Position numbers and translations under genes: made by a program. DNA of 64,000 bases from CAADGU01 sp964581605 (GTDB taxonomy: Bacteria; Chloroflexota; Anaerolineae; Promineifilales; Promineifilaceae): positions 27,052 to 91,051 of the forward strand of contig CAZOPF010000009.1 of NCBI GenBank assembly GCA_964581605.1, read 5' to 3'. Under the pieces are notes generated by a model, which saw only the letters and a program-made list of their open reading frames with translations, searched no databases and was not told where the DNA came from. Each line of letters opens with the position of its first letter. Position 1 is the first letter of the stretch. Positions 60,807 to 64,000 of this stretch are shown in pieces.

Positions 60807-61745
60807 TTAATACCCGGCCGGACGCAGGCCAGACCGTAACACTAACCAATACGCCTGAACGCGCTGCCAACGCAACGGCCGTTTGTGTCCCATCACCCCT
60901 TTGCCTGCTTCCAATAATAGTTGCGCCAGATAGTTTAGCAGCAGGAAGAGGCGCAGAAGAAGGGTGGGAACACGGCCGTGATATTTCCGAAAGTAGCGTA
61001 ACTTGGCCCGGTTAAAGTAAATATGACGTTGTGCTACCACCTGTTCGCTGCTCTTGCCCTGGTAATGTGTCACCTGGGCGGTGGGCAAATAGACCACGCG
61101 CCATCCGGCCATCTTGATCCGGCGGCACCAGTCCAGTTCTTCTGAGTACATGAAGTACCCTTCATCCAGGCCGCCAACGCTTTGGGCAATCTCTTGCCGG
61201 GTCATCAGGCAGGCGCCCATCACCCAATCCACATCGCTTGTCTGGTCATCGGCTATGTCCAGCGCGTAATATCTGTTCAGAATACGCTGCGGCGCGTGGG
61301 CTTGCAGCCAGGTGCTTTCAAAAAATGCAGTTGTCAAAGTCGGAAAGCGGCGTCGGGAAGATTGTACCGAACCATCGTCATTCAGTAATTGTGCCCCCAC
61401 GACGCCTACATCCAGATGATTTTCCAGATACGTTACCATGTGCGCCAGGGCATTTTCATGGAGTATGGTGTCTGGATTAAGCAGTAGTATATAACGGCCG
61501 TGTGCTTTGGCAATCCCCATATTGTTCCCGCGTGGAAAGCCCACGTTCTCCGTAGCGGCAATCAGCGTCACCTGCGGAAATTCTGTTGCCACCATGTCCG
61601 GGCTGCCGTCCGTGGAGGCACTGTCTACGACAATGGTTTCCACGGCCAGATCGCCCCGCGTCTGGGCAATGGAACGCAAACAATCGCGCAACAAATCGCG
61701 CACGTTCCAACTGACAATCACAATGGACGCCTGATACTTACTCAT
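60807..61745 (-). CDS. Glycosyltransferase family 2 (rhamnosyltransferase-like)
   Basis: A 312-residue GT-A enzyme. It begins SIVIVSWNVRDLLRDCLRSI. The nucleotide-binding acidic motifs are VVDSASTDGS and LLLNPDTILH, and the acceptor loop is GYFMYSEELDWCRRIKMAGW, as in WbbL/rhamnosyltransferase-type enzymes. A hydrophobic C-terminal helix (LLLRLFLLLNYLAQLLLEAG) suggests membrane association. It probably acts in the same surface-polysaccharide route as the GT4 downstream. Confidence 0.9.
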   Translation of the reverse strand: MSKYQASIVIVSWNVRDLLRDCLRSIAQTRGDLAVETIVVDSASTDGSPDMVATEFPQVTLIAATENVGFPRGNNMGIAKAHGRYILLLNPDTILHENALAHMVTYLENHLDVGVVGAQLLNDDGSVQSSRRRFPTLTTAFFESTWLQAHAPQRILNRYYALDIADDQTSDVDWVMGACLMTRQEIAQSVGGLDEGYFMYSEELDWCRRIKMAGWRVVYLPTAQVTHYQGKSSEQVVAQRHIYFNRAKLRYFRKYHGRVPTLLLRLFLLLNYLAQLLLEAGKGVMGHKRPLRWQRVQAYWLVLRSGLRPAGY

Positions 61746-61754
61746 TCGTTTAAC

Positions 61755-61811
61755 ACTGAGGTGCAGAGATGCAGAGCTAAAATTTTAGCGTTCCTTCGCG
61801 CCCTTCGCGGA
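61755..61811. repeat. Spacer with CTTCGCG-word
   Basis: aggtgcagagatgcagagct and ttccttcgcgcccttcgcgg lie between tatD and GT2. The latter word resembles dispersed repeats of many genomes and the CGCAAAG family seen at 34886. Confidence 0.45.
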
Positions 61812-62582
61812 TCAGATTTTCATCTTTGGAAACAAGCGCCCGACATTCTGGGTGGTATGGTCGGCAAACACGGCCGTGTCCATCCCCCGTTCCCGTGCAA
61901 TGCGTTCGGCCACCTGAACCACAAACGCCGGTTCATTGCGCGACGGCCGTTTACCTTCTCGTTCTGGAGCTAAAAACGGGGCGTCCGTCTCCACCACCAT
62001 GCGATCCAGCGGCGTTTGCGCGGCAATCTGGCGCAAGTCCGCTGCTTTTTTATACGTCACCGGCCCGGTAAAACCGAGATAGTAGCCCATATCCAAAACC
62101 TGTACGGCCGTCTGCCAATCAGCCGCAAACGAATGCAACACGCCCTTACATGGCGTCTCCCGCAGCAACTGCACCACATCCGCGCTGGCCTCTCGGTTAT
62201 GCACAATCACCGGCAACTCCAGTTCCGCTGCCAGTGCTAGCTGCTGCCGGAAGGCGTGATGTTGCACCGCGTGGGGCGATTTGTCCCAGTAATAATCCAG
62301 CCCAATCTCGCCAATGGCGACCACCTTTTCGTGCTGCGCCAGGTGGCGGATGGTATCCAGCCAGCTATCCTGCCACCCGGCCGTTGAATTGGGATGAATA
62401 CCGACGGCCGCGTAAACCTCTGGGAACTGTTCGGCCAGGGCGAGTACGGCCGGGCCATTTTCCAAATCAATGGCGGGCACAATGATTGCCCCAACCCCTG
62501 CCGCCATCGCCCGCGCCACCACCGCCTCCCGGTCAGCGTCAAAACGGTTAAAATCCAGGTGGCAGTGGGTATCTATAAGCAT
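61812..62582 (-). CDS. tatD: TatD family metal-dependent hydrolase
   Basis: A 256-residue TIM-barrel protein, the normal length. Metal ligands are H-x-H in IDTHCHLDFNRFD, the Glu in AIGEIGLDYYW, His in VIVHNREAS and LHSFAADW, and Asp in VETDAPFL. TatD enzymes are 3'-5' DNases with roles in DNA repair or quality control. The start was set at the ATG at 62582 (MLIDTHCH). It lies downstream of the RDD gene in the same direction. Confidence 0.93.
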   Translation of the reverse strand: MLIDTHCHLDFNRFDADREAVVARAMAAGVGAIIVPAIDLENGPAVLALAEQFPEVYAAVGIHPNSTAGWQDSWLDTIRHLAQHEKVVAIGEIGLDYYWDKSPHAVQHHAFRQQLALAAELELPVIVHNREASADVVQLLRETPCKGVLHSFAADWQTAVQVLDMGYYLGFTGPVTYKKAADLRQIAAQTPLDRMVVETDAPFLAPEREGKRPSRNEPAFVVQVAERIARERGMDTAVFADHTTQNVGRLFPKMKI

Positions 62583-62608
62583 GGCAAAAGGAGGCAAAAG
62601 GGAAAACT

Positions 62609-63214
62609 TTATCGCTCTGATGCGGCATCAGGCAGTCTGGGCGGTTCGTGGGCAGCCGCTCGTTTGTCGGCCGCATGAGCCAGTCGCCGGAAAAAACGGT
62701 AACTGGGAGTCGCCTGCCATGTGTAAATGACATAGGTTTGGGCAATTTTGTCATGCCATCCCTGGCGCGTATCACTGACAAGCACCCAGGCAAAACCCCA
62801 AAAGAAGGGTATCATGGCGATGTAATATCCAATGAGACGCCGAACCGCCTGAAAAAAAGATAACGGCCGTCCATTCACGCTTACCACGCGCACTCCCATC
62901 AGCATCTTACCTGGCGTCTGCCCCACCAGCATCCAAAAAAAGACGAAATAACCAAAATAGAACGATACATTGATTATTAAAGCCAGCCCCACCAGTAGTA
63001 GGTGAAGCAGTTGGAATAAAGGAGAGCCGCTGTTAGAAAATTCAAAAATATCATCTACTGTCACCCTAAAAAAGCTCAACACCAGGAGCACAATACTGTT
63101 TGCCACCAAAATGATGGCGAGTAGCAGCAGTTGATCGCTGGCAAACGCTATGCAACGGGTGACAAAACCGGCATATTGCCCCTGCAAGTTGGTAGAAGGC
63201 AAACCTGTTGGCAT
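62609..63214 (-). CDS. RDD family membrane protein
   Basis: A 201-residue RDD-domain protein. The family Arg and Asp residues are in FVTRCIAFASDQLLLLAIIL, and the second conserved block is GQTPGKMLMGVRVV, followed by further helices (FQAVRRLIGYYIAMIPFFWG). Four or more membrane helices are predicted. The role is unknown; transport or stress functions are reported for some members. It starts 4 bases after the stop of the upstream unknown gene, so the two are likely cotranscribed. Confidence 0.88.
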   Translation of the reverse strand: MPTGLPSTNLQGQYAGFVTRCIAFASDQLLLLAIILVANSIVLLVLSFFRVTVDDIFEFSNSGSPLFQLLHLLLVGLALIINVSFYFGYFVFFWMLVGQTPGKMLMGVRVVSVNGRPLSFFQAVRRLIGYYIAMIPFFWGFAWVLVSDTRQGWHDKIAQTYVIYTWQATPSYRFFRRLAHAADKRAAAHEPPRLPDAASER

Positions 63215-63218
63215 TATT

Positions 63219-63950
63219 TCAGTCCTCAGGATAACTGAGATATTCAGCCTGGGCCATTACATCTGGGGAAGGCGGTGGCAGTTGTTCACGCGGGGGGCGG
63301 CGCAGTAAGCCACGCACTAACCGCTCCAATACAATATCGGCCGTCACCGTGCGGCCGCGCACCCCGCCCACAATATCATCAGCTATACCGGCCGTCTGTT
63401 GGGTCACCAATTGCTTTACTTCCGGGTTTTCTGCCAGATGTTGAATGATCTCGTCAATCGTCAAGTCAACGGCCCGGCGTGCCACCAGGCGGCTATGTGG
63501 CTCTTCAGCCTGACCACGCCCAATCCACCTGTTTACGGCCGTTTCCCCCTGCGCCACCAAATTTTCATACCGGCGGTGAATGGGCCGCATAGCCGGATTA
63601 TCGGTGAGGGGTCTGGTTGCACGAATGAACCTGCCCGCCGAAGCATTGAACAAGCGGCCAAACTGGGATGCACCCCGGCGTGCCTGATCATGGGCTTCAA
63701 AGACCATCCCCACCAGCGCATACCGTAGCTGATCAGTCGTCACCGGAAGTGGGGCCAGATAGGCACCGTCGTCCGCTTCAGCCACTATCGCCTCCCAGGT
63801 GCGCAAACGGGCCACCAACTCGGCCGGTGCTTCTATGCTGCCGCCCACCAACAACCGCACCAATGATTCCAGCGCATCAAAATCGGCCGTTGTGGGGTTC
63901 GCTTCGGCTGAGATAAGAGCGTCGTTTGTTTCTGCTGTTTCTATGTCCAT
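63219..63950 (-). CDS. Unknown 243-residue protein
   Basis: No family was recognised. It is mostly helical and soluble, with a middle segment RRGASQFGRLFNASAGRFIR and a C-terminal half LTIDEIIQHLAENPEVKQLV then ADDIVGGVRGRTVTADIVLE, followed by a Pro-rich tail. It resembles proteins of unknown function encoded beside RDD genes. The start was set at the ATG at 63950 (MDIETAETND), because the upstream in-frame stretch is a GGTAATTGAGCAATTCC repeat. Confidence 0.7.
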   Translation of the reverse strand: MDIETAETNDALISAEANPTTADFDALESLVRLLVGGSIEAPAELVARLRTWEAIVAEADDGAYLAPLPVTTDQLRYALVGMVFEAHDQARRGASQFGRLFNASAGRFIRATRPLTDNPAMRPIHRRYENLVAQGETAVNRWIGRGQAEEPHSRLVARRAVDLTIDEIIQHLAENPEVKQLVTQQTAGIADDIVGGVRGRTVTADIVLERLVRGLLRRPPREQLPPPSPDVMAQAEYLSYPED

Positions 63951-64000
63951 ATCGCTGAGTGATTGGATAACCGGGTAATTGAGCAATTCCTGATTACCAA
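63951..64000. repeat. AATTGGATAACC-word repeat at window edge
   Basis: gattggataaccgggtaatt and the following caattcctgattacc resemble the words at 28803 and 42400. The element may continue beyond the window. Confidence 0.45.

Noticed and set aside
1..64000. ACGGCCGT as binding sites of a specific transcription factor
   Set aside because: It is as frequent inside genes as in spacers and shows no preference for promoters, so a regulatory-site reading is unlikely for most copies.

Overview
The window looks like a chromosomal contig from an uncultured or draft-level member of the Chloroflexota (Anaerolineae-like). This placement is inferred from the mix of families: UPF0182, a TIGR03936/DUF2344 protein, BTAD-type STAND regulators, QELR-type degenerate histidine kinases, many LysM/Pro-Thr-rich lipoproteins, and a secreted beta-helix protein ending in YLPMVTR. 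There is one assembly gap (100 N, 26717-26816). No rRNA, tRNA or CRISPR array was recognised. Nearly all DNA is protein coding, GC appears to be in the mid-50s, and genes on both strands form short operons.

Layout. 1-6 kb: 3' part of a DEAD-box helicase, a phosphodiester glycosidase lipoprotein coupled to a DUF2344 protein, a LysM/M23 lipoprotein, and an ATPase fused to a winged-helix domain. 6-10.3 kb: a thiolase, a PadR regulator with a small DUF protein, and a pcaC-pcaB pair. 10.3-18.5 kb: a beta-lactamase-like pseudogene, a histidine kinase lacking its phospho-accepting His, two LysM proteins sharing 857 identical bases, a DUF4160/DUF2442 pair between them, and a large membrane protein. 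18.7-25.2 kb: a zinc-independent MDR oxidoreductase, a hybrid histidine kinase, a DUF58-MoxR pair and a nucleotidyltransferase. 25.3-30.2 kb: a beta-helix protein, a GH20 hexosaminidase and a GH1 glucosidase. 30.6-41 kb: three tandem SGNH-fold surface proteins, an MBOAT O-acyltransferase and a fourth SGNH protein, probably a surface-glycan acylation group, interrupted by an MmeI-like restriction-modification enzyme and a DUF433/PIN-like pair. 41-50 kb: DUF1269, a methyltransferase-like protein, gmd and phosphomannomutase for GDP-sugar supply, an enoyl-CoA hydratase and UPF0182. 50-55.2 kb: a BTAD/STAND regulator divergent from two paralogous secreted CxC proteins. 55.2-59 kb: a four-gene operon of ArsR-rhodanese regulator, rhodanese-persulfide dioxygenase fusion, MFS transporter and methyltransferase, with a clear promoter and operator. 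59-64 kb: GT4 and GT2 glycosyltransferases, a ribbon-helix-helix-like protein, TatD, an RDD protein and an unknown protein.

Two genome-scale signals stand out. The octamer ACGGCCGT is extremely frequent (17 copies counted by eye in the first 10 kb, well under one expected), like a highly iterated palindrome. Many intergenic spaces carry imperfect hairpins built from one short word repeated several times and then its reverse complement. The word differs from site to site, a few words recur, and several such elements lie in frame inside otherwise intact genes, where they encode low-complexity linkers or parts of signal peptides.
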